Source of the DNA: Deltaproteobacteria bacterium
Lineage (GTDB): Bacteria; Myxococcota; XYA12-FULL-58-9
Reading direction: 5' to 3'
Assembly (NCBI GenBank): GCA_016218825.1
Contig: JACRCV010000086.1
Coordinates: 62,001-126,000, forward strand
Length of the DNA stretch: 64,000 bases
In this document: positions 7,565 to 16,448 of the stretch, piece after piece
Numbering within the stretch: the stretch's first letter is position 1
Layout of the letters: each line of letters starts with the position of its first letter
Translations under genes and position numbers: made by a program
Notes under the pieces: model-generated
What the model was told of the DNA's origin: nothing
What the model saw: the letters and a program-made list of their open reading frames with translations, nothing else
Database searches by the model: none

Positions 7565-9172
7565 TTACGGGGCGTCGGCGGGCGCGGCTGCGGCGCCTTT
7601 GGCCTTGCGTTTGCCCTTCAACAGCTTCTTCTTGCCCTTGTCCTTGGCGCCCTTCTTCTTGCTCTTGGCGTCGTCCTCCGAGTCTTCGCTCTCGGGCGCG
7701 ACCGTCGGCAGGGCGGGCTTGGGCGGTGGCGGTGGTGCTGCGACCTCGCTCTTGTCGAGGCGGACGCGGTGGGTGAGGGCCGCCAACCCCGGTGGCGGCT
7801 GGGCGATGACGACCGTGAACGGCGCCACCGCGCCGGCGGCCAAAGGCGGCCGGCCGTTCTTGGCGACCTGCGGCTTGAAGAGCTCGGCGGCGGGAAGGTT
7901 GTCGTCGATGCTGGTGAGCTCCCGCGGGCCGAGGGTCAGTCCGAGCGGGGCGCGGTCGGTCGCCAGCACGCGGCCGCTGCCGTCGAGGACCTCGCCGATC
8001 ACGTCCGCCGGGGGCTGGGGCTCGGCGCTCTGGTTGGCGACGATGCCGGCGAACACCAGCACCTGTTTGCCGTTCTTGGTCGGGTAGAGGACCGAGCGCA
8101 TCGCCGTGGCTCGCAGGCCGCCGTAACCTTCCGCGAGCTCGATGCGGTGCTGGCTCGGCAGTCGCACGCCGAACACCGACAAGTCCAGGGCGCCGCCGCC
8201 GATGTAGAACAGGATGCCGCCGGCCAAGAGCAACAGGCTCACGAGCCACATCAGGATCTTGACGCCGAGAGACCAGCCGCGGCCGGCGTCAAGCGCGACC
8301 GACGCGACCCCGGGCGTGGTGGCCTTGGGCGCCAGAGACTCCGGCGAGATGCGCGCCAGCATGGTGCGCGGCAGCTCCGAGTGATCCAACGCCGAGGGGA
8401 CCGGCTCGGGCGCTGCCGCGTCTGCCCCGGCGGACGGTGGGACGAGGGTGCCGTCGGCGGCGATGGCGCCGTCGGTGTCGAGGACCGCGAATGGATCTGC
8501 CAGATCCTCCACCGGCGGCGGCGGCGCGCCCGCGCCCAGCGCCACGCTCGGCGCGGGAACAACGGCCACCGCGGGCGGCGGCGCGTCGGTGGTCGGCGGC
8601 GAAATGAAGGTGATGTCGTCGTCGCTGACGAGCTCGGCCTCCGCGCCGGCAGCGGGCGGCGGCAGCGCCGGCGCCGGCATGTTCGGCACCACCGGGAGCG
8701 GCGGCAGCTCCATCGGCGACGTGGTCGAGCTTCGGGCGTCAAAGAGCGGCGACGCCGGCGGCGCGGCGGCGTTCGGGTGGGACGCGTCGTCTTCGGCGTC
8801 GAGGTCGATGGCGGCCGGCTCCGGCGTGGGGTTGAACTGCGGCGGCACCGTGTAGATCGCGGTCTGGGCTTCGTGCACCGCCCCGGTCATCGGCACCGAG
8901 TCGAAGTCGAGGTCCAACGACCCGATCGACGGGACGGTGGCCTGGTTGTCGAGCGGCACCGGCTGCGGTGCGCCGGCGCCTTCGAACGGGTTTGGCCCGG
9001 GGTAGGCGGGCGCGGGGATCTCGAGGTTGATCTCCGGCACCGCGGTCGCGTCGGGGCGGTTGACGACGAAGCCGTGCTGGCACTTGGCACAGCGCACGCG
9101 CGCGCCGCGTGGCCCGATCTTGGCGTCGTCGAGACGAAACTTGGTGCCGCACTTTCCACATTCCACAATCAT
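7565..9172 (-). CDS. Zinc-ribbon (MJ0042-type) and DUF3426-like membrane protein
   Basis: A 535-residue protein with an N-terminal zinc ribbon, MIVECGKCGTKFRLDD followed by RVRCAKCQHGFVV (CxxC near 5-8 and 28-31), the MJ0042 pattern common in Myxococcota regulators. A long, low-complexity linker rich in Pro, Ala and Asp runs to about residue 300. One membrane span (GVKILMWLVSLLLLAGGILFYIG) follows, then a roughly 150-residue domain with GLRATAMRSVLYPTKNGKQ and VFAGIVANQS, the features of a DUF3426-like extracytoplasmic domain. The C-terminus is a basic tail of KKK/GKKK repeats. So a cytoplasmic metal-binding head is linked through the membrane to an external domain. It is divergent from the kinase gene at 9304 (131-base gap, likely both promoters). 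Function unknown. Confidence 0.8.
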   Translation of the reverse strand: MIVECGKCGTKFRLDDAKIGPRGARVRCAKCQHGFVVNRPDATAVPEINLEIPAPAYPGPNPFEGAGAPQPVPLDNQATVPSIGSLDLDFDSVPMTGAVHEAQTAIYTVPPQFNPTPEPAAIDLDAEDDASHPNAAAPPASPLFDARSSTTSPMELPPLPVVPNMPAPALPPPAAGAEAELVSDDDITFISPPTTDAPPPAVAVVPAPSVALGAGAPPPPVEDLADPFAVLDTDGAIAADGTLVPPSAGADAAAPEPVPSALDHSELPRTMLARISPESLAPKATTPGVASVALDAGRGWSLGVKILMWLVSLLLLAGGILFYIGGGALDLSVFGVRLPSQHRIELAEGYGGLRATAMRSVLYPTKNGKQVLVFAGIVANQSAEPQPPADVIGEVLDGSGRVLATDRAPLGLTLGPRELTSIDDNLPAAELFKPQVAKNGRPPLAAGAVAPFTVVIAQPPPGLAALTHRVRLDKSEVAAPPPPPKPALPTVAPESEDSEDDAKSKKKGAKDKGKKKLLKGKRKAKGAAAAPADAP

Positions 9173-9303
9173 GGAGGCACGGCGGCTCTCACCCGGCTAG
9201 GGTCCTGTCGTGAGGCAAGGTCAAGTCCGAAGCGTCATGGTCCGGCCGACGACCGTCACGTTAGCTTGCGCAAACTACCCAATCAAGTATTTTGAGTCCT
9301 GAA

Positions 9304-11658
9304 ATGAGCGACGGCGTCGTCTACGGCAACTACTTCCTGCTCGGCCGCTTGGCTCAGGGCGGGATGGCGGAGGTGTTTCTCGGCAAACGTCTCGACGCCA
9401 CCGAGGCCGACCCGCTGTTGGCGATCAAGCGGCTCTTACCGCGCCTCTCCGGCGACCCGGATTTTGTCGCGATGTTCGGGGACGAGGCGAGAATCGCCCG
9501 GGGTCTCACCCACCCGCACATCTGTAAGCTCTACGATCAGGGCGAGCACGCCGGCCAGCTGTTCTTGGTCATGGAGTTCATCCACGGCAAAGAGCTGAAG
9601 GTGGTGCAGCGTCGGGCGCAGACTCGGGGGGAGCCGATTCCTCACCGTTTGGTGGCGCACATCGGCCGACGTATCGCCGAGGCGCTGGACTACGCCCACC
9701 GCAAGAACAACTCCCAGGGCGTGTCGGAGAACATCGTTCACCGCGACATCAGCCCGCAAAACATCCTGATCTCCTACGACGGCACGCCGAAGCTCATCGA
9801 CTTCGGGATCGCGCGGGCGCGCGACCGGCTGGTGAAGACCCGGGTCGGGGTCGTCAAGGGCAAGACCGCGTACATGTCGCCGGAGCAAGCGACCGGGCAG
9901 CCGCTCGACGCGCGCGCCGACATCTTCTCGCTGGGCGTGACCCTGTACGAGCTGTTGACCGGCGCGCTGCCGTTCAAGGGCCAGAGCGACCTCTCGGTAT
10001 TGCAGAAGATCGCGCGCGCCGACTACCCGCCGCCACAGCAGGTGAACGCCGATATCCCGCGGCGCCTGGCGGCGACGATCGAGCGGGCGATGGCTCGGGA
10101 TCGCAACCACCGCTACTCGAGCGCTGCGGAGCTGGCCGCCGATCTCGATCGTTACCTCGCCGACGAGAACAAAGAGGTGTCGCCGGAGGTGTTGTCGGCG
10201 CACATGCGGAAGCTGTTCCGTGACGACTACATCCGCGAAATGGCGCGCATCAAGACCTACCTGGCGATCCGGCCGAGCACGTCGGTGTCGCGGGCGGACG
10301 CGCCGCCGGCCGCCGAGGGCGTCACCGAAGCGCAAGGCGCCGGCATCGAGAAGACCTACGTGTCGCCGTCACAGTTCCTCGCTGCCGGTTACGATCCGGG
10401 CGCCGAGCTCGACGTGCAGATCGAGACCGACGACGCCGGCCTGGAAGGCGGCGAGACCTTTGGCGAGGACATTCAGCTCGCCACCGTGGGCGAGTCGGAG
10501 CCCGTCACCTCGCCGGCGATCGCCAATCCGAATCCGCTGTCGGCAGCGGCGCCGGCCTCGGCCTCGGTCTGGGACGACGGCATGGTCACCGATCGGTTTC
10601 GCCAGGTCCCGAACGGCGCGGCGATGATGCGCGCCGCGCTGAAGCTGGAGAGCCAACGGGCGGCGTCGCGCGCCGATGACTCGGAGCCGACCGGCCCACA
10701 GTCGACGATTGGCGGCGCCACGCCGCTGATCGCGCCCGACCCGCCGTTGCCGCCCGAGCCCGAGACGCCGCTCGGCCAGCGTCTGGAGGACTACGACGAC
10801 TACAAGCCGCAAGCCCAGGTCGCCGGCAGCGACGACTGGGCCGCGGACGGTCGCACCGAGATCTCGCTGCGGGTCGAGATGTCGGATCCGGAGGTCGAGG
10901 AGTTCGCCAAGGTCTTCCGCGAAGGCGCCGGCGAGCATCCGCCGCCTTCTTCGCCGCCTCCTCCTCAGACTGCGATGCCGGACCTCGACACCGGCCCGCA
11001 GGTGGCGGTGAACGAGATCACCAGCCCCCCGGCGCCGCAGCCCGGGGCCTTTGCGGTCATCGAGGACTCCGGGGTGCTCGACGTCCGGGGGATCAAGGAC
11101 GAGGTGGCGCAGGCGTTGCATCGGAGCGCGGGGTCGGCCCCGGTAGACGAGGACGACGGCACGCGGCAGCTCGGGCGGCGTGAGATCGCCAAGCTCGTCG
11201 AGGTCGCGGAGAACTTCGCCGGCGGCGCGACCAGCATGGTGCCGCCCCCGGCGCCGCCCCCCCCCGAGGACGAGATCGTGCCCGGGGTGTCCGCCAAGGA
11301 GTTCGACGACGAGCTGTCGCGCGAGCTCCGCGTAGATCTCGGCAGCCATCAGGCCGCGCAAGCCGAGATCACCAAGCCGCCGGTAGAGCGGCCGCGGATG
11401 ACGCCGCCGAAGGCCGCGCCGCCGGTCGCCAAGTCGTACGAAGATTCGGACCGTACCCCGATCTCGACGCCGCGCACCGACCGCCGGCGTCTGTTGACCG
11501 ACATGGAGATCGCGATCCTCATCTTCGCCGCGGCGCTCGGCATGGTGCTCGTCGTCGGCGCCTACTGGTACGCGTCGACGATGCCCATCGACCGGCCCGC
11601 GGGCCTGACGCCGTCGCAAAGCACCAGCCAGGCCGAGAGCCCGCCGCCGATTCGCTAG
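9304..11658 (+). CDS. Membrane-anchored eukaryotic-type Ser/Thr protein kinase
   Basis: A 784-residue PknB-like kinase. The catalytic domain (about 8-280) has the glycine loop LAQGGMAEVF, the ATP lysine K42 in AIKRLLPR, the catalytic loop HRDISPQN (Asp148) and the metal-binding DFG (166-168), then GKTAYMSPEQATG as activation/P+1 loop. All key residues are present, so it should be active. A 440-residue Pro-, Asp- and Glu-rich linker follows with no recognised domain, then one membrane span near 732-755 (MEIAILIFAAALGMVLVVGA) and a short external tail, without PASTA repeats. A TTG four codons upstream of ATG 9304 is an alternative start. Substrates are unknown; the neighbouring zinc-ribbon gene and the second kinase in the Tol cluster hint at envelope signalling, which is inference. 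Confidence 0.92.
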   Translation: MSDGVVYGNYFLLGRLAQGGMAEVFLGKRLDATEADPLLAIKRLLPRLSGDPDFVAMFGDEARIARGLTHPHICKLYDQGEHAGQLFLVMEFIHGKELKVVQRRAQTRGEPIPHRLVAHIGRRIAEALDYAHRKNNSQGVSENIVHRDISPQNILISYDGTPKLIDFGIARARDRLVKTRVGVVKGKTAYMSPEQATGQPLDARADIFSLGVTLYELLTGALPFKGQSDLSVLQKIARADYPPPQQVNADIPRRLAATIERAMARDRNHRYSSAAELAADLDRYLADENKEVSPEVLSAHMRKLFRDDYIREMARIKTYLAIRPSTSVSRADAPPAAEGVTEAQGAGIEKTYVSPSQFLAAGYDPGAELDVQIETDDAGLEGGETFGEDIQLATVGESEPVTSPAIANPNPLSAAAPASASVWDDGMVTDRFRQVPNGAAMMRAALKLESQRAASRADDSEPTGPQSTIGGATPLIAPDPPLPPEPETPLGQRLEDYDDYKPQAQVAGSDDWAADGRTEISLRVEMSDPEVEEFAKVFREGAGEHPPPSSPPPPQTAMPDLDTGPQVAVNEITSPPAPQPGAFAVIEDSGVLDVRGIKDEVAQALHRSAGSAPVDEDDGTRQLGRREIAKLVEVAENFAGGATSMVPPPAPPPPEDEIVPGVSAKEFDDELSRELRVDLGSHQAAQAEITKPPVERPRMTPPKAAPPVAKSYEDSDRTPISTPRTDRRRLLTDMEIAILIFAAALGMVLVVGAYWYASTMPIDRPAGLTPSQSTSQAESPPPIR

Positions 11659-11668
11659 CGCGCCGGAG

Positions 11669-12994
11669 CTACTTGCCGTACCCGAGCCGCGGTCCCCAGG
11701 CCGGGGTTTCGTACTCGCCGGGGTCGCGGGAGATGCGCCGCTGGTTGTTGCCGTCGACGTCCATCACGTAGATCGATTTGCCCTTCTGCGGCGGTCGCGT
11801 CGAGGTGAAGGCGATGTGGTGGCCGCTCGGGGAGTGCGACGGGCTCTCGTTGTTGCCCTCGTCCTGGGTCAGGCGCGTGATCTCGCCGGTCGTCGGGTGG
11901 ACCAGGAAGATGTCGAACTTCAGGCGCTCATCACGGGCGGTGAACGCGATCTGACCGTCGGCGCGTGGTGACCAGTCCGGCTCCTGGTTGTAGTTGCCCT
12001 GGAACGTCAGGCGCCGCGGGTTCGAGCCGTCGGCACCCATGAGGTAGATGTGCGGGTTGCCGGAGCGCGAGCTGACGAACGCGATCTGTTTGCCGTCGGG
12101 GCTGAACGACGGCGACACGTCCTGACCCCAGGAGTCGGTGAGGCGGGTGAGGTTCTGGCCGTCCCAGTCCATCACGTAGATCTCGGTGTTGCCGTCGATG
12201 CTCAACGTCAACGCGATCTTCTTGCCGTCCGGGGACACCGTCGCCCCGGTGTTCAAGCCGCGCTTGTTCGACAGCCACTCCATCTCGAAGCTCGAGAGGT
12301 TGAGGCGATAGAGGTCCGGGTTGCCCTTGAGGTACGAGGTAAAGAGCAAGAACCGCCCCGAGGCGTCCCAGGTCGGCAGCAGGCTCAAGGCGTCCGCGGC
12401 GGTGGCGCGCTTCGGGTTGCGGCCGTCGACGTCGCTGATGAAGAGCGCCTTGCCCTTGGGCATGCGCTTGACGTAGGCGATCTTCGACGACAACACGCCC
12501 TTCTCCCCGGTCAAGAGCTCGACGACCTCGTCCAGGAACTTGTGGACCGCCTGGTCGGCGGTGTCGGCGGTCTCGTCGTAGGTGCGCAGCAGCACTTCGC
12601 GCTGCGCGACGACGTCGAAGAGCCGCAGCGTCACCTTGGCCTTGTCGCCGTCGACTTCGAGCCCGCCCCAGATCAAGCCCGACGCGCCGACGTTGACCCA
12701 GTTCGGGAACTCCGGCTTCACCCAGCTCTCGTTCTCCGGCCCGAGGTAGGTCTTCGGCGGCACGAGCTCGAGGGAGCGCTCCAGGTCCAAGTCCAGCCGC
12801 AACACGCTCGTCAGCTCTCGGGCCAGCGGTCGAGCGTCCTTGTCCTTGCCGCCGGTCAACACCATGTCCGGGACCGCGATCGGATAGGGCCGGAAGTTCG
12901 GCCCGCCGACCACGATGTGGAGGCGCTGCGCCGCGGCGTCTTGCGCCCAGAGCGCCAGCAGCACGCCGAAGACGAATCGGGAAGAAACAGGCAT
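11669..12994 (-). CDS. tolB: Tol-Pal system beta-propeller protein TolB
   Basis: Periplasmic component of the Tol-Pal envelope system, about 441 residues. It has a signal peptide (MPVSSRFVFGVLLALWAQDAAAQ), an N-terminal TolB domain with the region FRPYPIAVPD and a C-terminal six-bladed propeller built of WD40-like PD40 repeats: SPDGKKIALTLSIDGNTEIY, SPDGKQIAFVSSRSGNPHIY, SPSGHHIAFTSTRP, each followed by a variant of VMDxDGxNxxRLT. TolB binds Pal and is released by TolA during cell constriction. ATG 12994 is taken as the start because the signal peptide begins there; a start ten codons earlier is possible. It is the last gene of the minus-strand tol cluster. No pal gene follows in this window; the next gene downstream is convergent. 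Confidence 0.95.
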   Translation of the reverse strand: MPVSSRFVFGVLLALWAQDAAAQRLHIVVGGPNFRPYPIAVPDMVLTGGKDKDARPLARELTSVLRLDLDLERSLELVPPKTYLGPENESWVKPEFPNWVNVGASGLIWGGLEVDGDKAKVTLRLFDVVAQREVLLRTYDETADTADQAVHKFLDEVVELLTGEKGVLSSKIAYVKRMPKGKALFISDVDGRNPKRATAADALSLLPTWDASGRFLLFTSYLKGNPDLYRLNLSSFEMEWLSNKRGLNTGATVSPDGKKIALTLSIDGNTEIYVMDWDGQNLTRLTDSWGQDVSPSFSPDGKQIAFVSSRSGNPHIYLMGADGSNPRRLTFQGNYNQEPDWSPRADGQIAFTARDERLKFDIFLVHPTTGEITRLTQDEGNNESPSHSPSGHHIAFTSTRPPQKGKSIYVMDVDGNNQRRISRDPGEYETPAWGPRLGYGK

Positions 12995-13058
12995 GGGATA
13001 ACCGCTACTGTACCTTGGCACGGACGGCGGTCAAGGCTCGAGGCGCCCTTTGCCGTGT

Positions 13059-13772
13059 CTACGGTCGGAACTCGAACTCGATGCCGTCCTCGCGTACACG
13101 CTCGAGGATCTCCTTGGGCGGCGGCGACACCCGGCCGCAGCGCTTGATCGCCTTCTCCACCGCGCGGTCGAAGGCGGCGAGCCCGGAGCCGGTCTCGAGC
13201 TTGATGTCGAAGAAGGTGCCGTCCCCCTGGACGCGGATGAAGATCATCGCGCTCTTGCCCTTGATCTTCTCCGGCGGAATGCCCTCGATGGCGTAGTTGG
13301 CCTTGACGCACTTGTAGATCTCAGTCGTGTACCGATTGCCCACCAACGCCTCGGCGAGCGAGCTCACCTCGCCGTCGACGACGCCGTCCGCGTGACCCTC
13401 GGGCTCGTCGGCCGACGACGACCTCTTCAAGCGACTAAGGGCGTCGGTGAGGCTCTGCTTCTCGCCGCCGTCCTTGCCGGACGGCGACTTCGGCGAAGCC
13501 TTGTCACTGGCGGCGGCGGCGATCGACCGCGCCGCCGGCGGCGGCAGCTCCTGCTTGCGGGGCAAGAACTCCTTCGGGCGCTCCTTGCCGAGGCGCACCA
13601 GCTTGGTGGTGATCACCGTCTGCGTCGAGCGCTTGCTGCGCGCCAGCCCGGAGGTCGCGACCACGAGTCCCAACACCACGACCACGTGGACGACGACCGA
13701 CAGCACGATCGAGCGCCGCAGCCCCCGCGGCATCGACGCGGCGCGCAAGGTCGGTCTCGGGCCGTCGTTCAT
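13059..13772 (-). CDS. TolA/TonB-type energy transducer
   Basis: A 237-residue protein with a cytoplasmic N-terminus, a single membrane span (SIVLSVVVHVVVVLGLVVATS, with the SxxxH arrangement typical of TonB/TolA that contacts the ExbB/TolQ motor), a Lys/Ser/Pro-rich periplasmic spacer (about 50-130) and a C-terminal domain from about 140. The C-terminal part (YKCVKANYAIEG, VQGDGTFFDIKLETGSG, AFDRAVEKAIKRC) matches the TonB/TolA C-terminal fold, with the GxG...SG...D.AV pattern. Given the neighbours tolQ, tolR and tolB it probably acts as TolA, transmitting proton-motive energy to the outer membrane. The sequence cannot by itself separate TolA from TonB, so no symbol is assigned. Confidence 0.88.
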   Translation of the reverse strand: MNDGPRPTLRAASMPRGLRRSIVLSVVVHVVVVLGLVVATSGLARSKRSTQTVITTKLVRLGKERPKEFLPRKQELPPPAARSIAAAASDKASPKSPSGKDGGEKQSLTDALSRLKRSSSADEPEGHADGVVDGEVSSLAEALVGNRYTTEIYKCVKANYAIEGIPPEKIKGKSAMIFIRVQGDGTFFDIKLETGSGLAAFDRAVEKAIKRCGRVSPPPKEILERVREDGIEFEFRP

Positions 13773-13858
13773 GTGGACCTCGGGCGCATCGCGTCTACCT
13801 TAGCGCATCCTCGATCGGAAGCAACGCCGGCTCGATTCGGGGCGCTGGTGGCCGTTGG

Positions 13859-15208
13859 TCATCGCGCCCGCCCGCCCGCAGGCGTCGCCAACAGGCCGCG
13901 CACCACAGCGGCGATCGCGAGCTGGTTGCCGATGGCGTGGTCGTACAGGCCGGTGAGGGCCGCGGCGAAGCTCGCGGCGTCGGCGAACCGCGGCGGGTGG
14001 GACTGACCGACGAGCCGGCGCACGAGCGCGCCGACGCCGGTCCTGGCGGCGTAAGGCGGCGTGGGCGAGAGGGCGCGCATCACCAGCGCCGCGAGCGGCG
14101 CGGGGATCTCGGGGCGGAGCTTCTGCGGCGGCACCGCGGCGCCGTCCAGGATCTTGTCGTAGATCTGCGCCCGGTCCTTGCCCGCGAACGCCACCGTGTT
14201 GGTGAGCAGCTCGTAGAGCACCGCGCCCACCGCGAAGACATCGGTCGCCGGGGTGGCGCGGCCGTCCCGAAACGCCTCCGGGGGTTGATACGACGGCTTG
14301 CCGGTCAACACCGGCGAGCGCTCGGGATGGGTCTGCAGCTGCGCGACGCCGAAGTCGCCGAGCTTGATGTCACCGTCGTTGGAGATGAAGACGTTGCCCG
14401 GACTGACGTCGCGGTGCACCAGCCCGTAGGGCGTACCGTCGGCGGCCGCGAGATGATGGGCGTGGTCCAGGGCCGTGAGGACGGTGTTTGCCACGTAGCA
14501 GGCGAAGTCGATCGGCAGGTAGATCCGGCGCGCGACGCACTCGGCGATCATTCGTCGTAGATCGATGCCGTCGACGTACTCGAGCACGATGAAGCAGCAG
14601 TCGCCCTTGTGGCCGACGTCGAGCACCCCGACGATGTTCGGGTGCTGCAGCGCCCGGGTGATCTCCGCCTCGCGGGAGAACAGGCCCGCGAACACCTCGT
14701 CGTTGGCGAGCTCCGGGCGGATGCGCTTGATCGCCACCACTCGACCTTCGTACGCCCCGGCCACCGCGCGGGCGCGGTAGACCTCGGCCATGCCGCCGCG
14801 GCCGATCAGGGTCTCGAGGCGATAGTCGCCGAACCAGCGTTGGTCGCGCACCATGCGCTCGAGGAGCTCTTGAGCCTCGTAGGAGATGTCGACGAAGCGG
14901 ACGCCGACGCCGACCGGCAGCGGCGGGTATTGTTGTCGGATCACCTCGGCGGTGGCGTGCAACAACAGCTGGCCGCGCTCCAGCACCACCTCGATGTCGA
15001 GCCGGGCGCCGACCGGCAGCGGCTCGCGCATGCCGACGAACATGCCGCTCTTCGAGATGTTGGCGGTCGCGCCGCTGTAGCCTTGCTCGACGGTCGCCAC
15101 CTTGACCGAGATCGGCAGCCGGATCTCGAGGCGCGGGTCGCGGGCGGGCGCGAGCGCCGCTACGGTCTTCGGCGCGATGCTGCCGAGCTTGGTAGGCGGT
15201 TCGGCCAC
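13859..15208 (-). CDS. PilZ domain fused to a Ser/Thr protein kinase
   Basis: A 449-residue fusion. Residues about 23-125 form a PilZ-like domain (DPRLEIRLPISVKV, ANISKSGMFVG, VGVGVRFVD); the short S-x-x-G motif is present but the upstream RxxxR of canonical c-di-GMP binders is not clear, so nucleotide binding is doubtful. Residues about 128-395 are a kinase: glycine loop IGRGGMAEVY, ATP lysine K161 (VAIKRIRPE), HRDVSPGN with Asp267 and DFG at 285-287; catalytic residues are complete. No membrane span is evident, so it is likely cytoplasmic. It is placed between tolR (10-base gap) and the TolA-like gene (86-base gap) in a cluster otherwise made only of Tol parts, which suggests it phosphorylates, or is co-regulated with, the envelope constriction machinery. 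Confidence 0.93.
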   Translation of the reverse strand: MAEPPTKLGSIAPKTVAALAPARDPRLEIRLPISVKVATVEQGYSGATANISKSGMFVGMREPLPVGARLDIEVVLERGQLLLHATAEVIRQQYPPLPVGVGVRFVDISYEAQELLERMVRDQRWFGDYRLETLIGRGGMAEVYRARAVAGAYEGRVVAIKRIRPELANDEVFAGLFSREAEITRALQHPNIVGVLDVGHKGDCCFIVLEYVDGIDLRRMIAECVARRIYLPIDFACYVANTVLTALDHAHHLAAADGTPYGLVHRDVSPGNVFISNDGDIKLGDFGVAQLQTHPERSPVLTGKPSYQPPEAFRDGRATPATDVFAVGAVLYELLTNTVAFAGKDRAQIYDKILDGAAVPPQKLRPEIPAPLAALVMRALSPTPPYAARTGVGALVRRLVGQSHPPRFADAASFAAALTGLYDHAIGNQLAIAAVVRGLLATPAGGRAR

Positions 15209-15218
15209 GACGGCGCCG

Positions 15219-15638
15219 CTAGCGGGAGCCTTCGGTGAGGGGGTCGGTGACCATCCCCATCTGCTCGACGCCCGCTTCCTTGACGATGGCCATGATGTCG
15301 ACGACGAAGCCGTAAGGCAGGGCGCGGTCGGCGTGCAAGAAGATCTCTTTGTCCTTCTGCAGCTTGAGGTTGCCGGTGAGCTTGTCCTTGAGCTGGCGGT
15401 AGGGGATCTCGGTCTTGCCGATGTAGATCCGCTGCTCTTTGGTCAAGGTCAGCACCACGCGGTCGTCCTTGACGTCCATCGTCGGCGCCTTGACCTCGGG
15501 GAGGTCGACCTTCACCCCTTGTTGAATCAGCGGCGCGGTGACCATGAAGATGATCAGCAACACCAACATGACGTCGACGAGCGGCGTCACGTTGATCTCG
15601 GACATGGCGCGGCCGGTGCCGCCTGACGACATTCCCAT
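15219..15638 (-). CDS. tolR: TolR/ExbD biopolymer transport protein
   Basis: A 139-residue inner-membrane protein of the ExbD/TolR family. After a short cytoplasmic start, the motif SEINVTPLVDVMLVLLIIFMV contains the conserved Asp in the single membrane span that carries protons for the motor. The periplasmic part (VKVDLPEVKAPT, ITKEQ-like segment RIYIGKTEIP, LHADRALPYG, VVDIMAIVKEAG) follows the family pattern. It lies 9 bases after tolQ in the same direction and 10 bases ahead of the PilZ-kinase gene. ExbD and TolR cannot be told apart from this sequence alone; the linked tolB gene favours TolR. Confidence 0.93.
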   Translation of the reverse strand: MGMSSGGTGRAMSEINVTPLVDVMLVLLIIFMVTAPLIQQGVKVDLPEVKAPTMDVKDDRVVLTLTKEQRIYIGKTEIPYRQLKDKLTGNLKLQKDKEIFLHADRALPYGFVVDIMAIVKEAGVEQMGMVTDPLTEGSR

Positions 15639-15647
15639 GGCGGGCGA

Positions 15648-16385
15648 CTAGAAGAAGTGCCGTTTGATGATGTTCAAGAAGTCGGAGGAGAAGTTCTGCA
15701 TCTCGGTGTCGAGCACCCGGATCTTGGAGAGGAAGAAGTTGTAGGCGATGACCGACGGGATCGCGGCGAACAGCCCCGCCGCGGTCGCCACCAACGCGCC
15801 GCCGATGCCCGGCGCCACCGTCGCCAGGTTGGCGTTGCCCATCTTCCCGATGTCCTGGAACGAGTTCATGATGCCGATGACGGTGCCGAACAAGCCGATG
15901 AAGGGCGAGGTCGAGCCGGAGGTCGCCAAGAACGGCACCAACGACTCGAGGGCGGTGAGCTCGGCGGCGGCGGCGCGGCGCATCGAGCGCTCCACCGACT
16001 CCAGGGCGCCGAGCTGGGTGTCGTCCTTGTCGGCCTCGCCCTCGTTCTTCTTCTTGAGCTTGGCGAGCTCGATGTAGCCGGCGCGAAACACCTGCGACAC
16101 CGGGCTCGCCGACAGGCTCTCGGAGCGTTGATAGATGGCGTCGAGGCGCTTCGAGCTCCAGAAGGCGTCGAGGAAGACCTCGCTCTCGGAGTAGGCGCGA
16201 CGCAGGGTGCGGTACTTGAAGACGATGATCGCCCAGCTGATGATCGAGAAGACCATCAAGAAGACCAGCACGCCCTTCTCGACCACGCCGGCGTTGACGA
16301 TGGACGACCAGAAGCCGTAGTCGGGCGGCGCCGCGGAATCGCCGGCCTGGGCGATGAACGAGTGCATGACGTGCAGCGGCTCCAT
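15648..16385 (-). CDS. tolQ: TolQ/ExbB proton-channel protein
   Basis: A 245-residue MotA/TolQ/ExbB family inner-membrane protein forming the stator-like pentamer around TolR. There are three hydrophobic spans: GVLVFLMVFSIISWAIIVFKY near 38-58, LESLVPFLATSGSTSPFIGLFGTVIGIMNSF near 145-175, and ATVAPGIGGALVATAAGLFAAIPSVIAYNFF near 185-220. The GLFGTVIGI and the IGGALVATAAGLFAAIP segments are family hallmarks, including the conserved Thr residues lining the proton path. It precedes tolR by 9 bases. The coiled-coil gene upstream ends 63 bases before this start, a gap large enough for a promoter, although none is obvious. Confidence 0.94.
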   Translation of the reverse strand: MEPLHVMHSFIAQAGDSAAPPDYGFWSSIVNAGVVEKGVLVFLMVFSIISWAIIVFKYRTLRRAYSESEVFLDAFWSSKRLDAIYQRSESLSASPVSQVFRAGYIELAKLKKKNEGEADKDDTQLGALESVERSMRRAAAAELTALESLVPFLATSGSTSPFIGLFGTVIGIMNSFQDIGKMGNANLATVAPGIGGALVATAAGLFAAIPSVIAYNFFLSKIRVLDTEMQNFSSDFLNIIKRHFF

Positions 16386-16448
16386 CAGGGCTCAGACGGT
16401 TACCACAAAGGCCGCCGCGGGCCAAATGCGTGCGCCGCGGGTCTCGGG

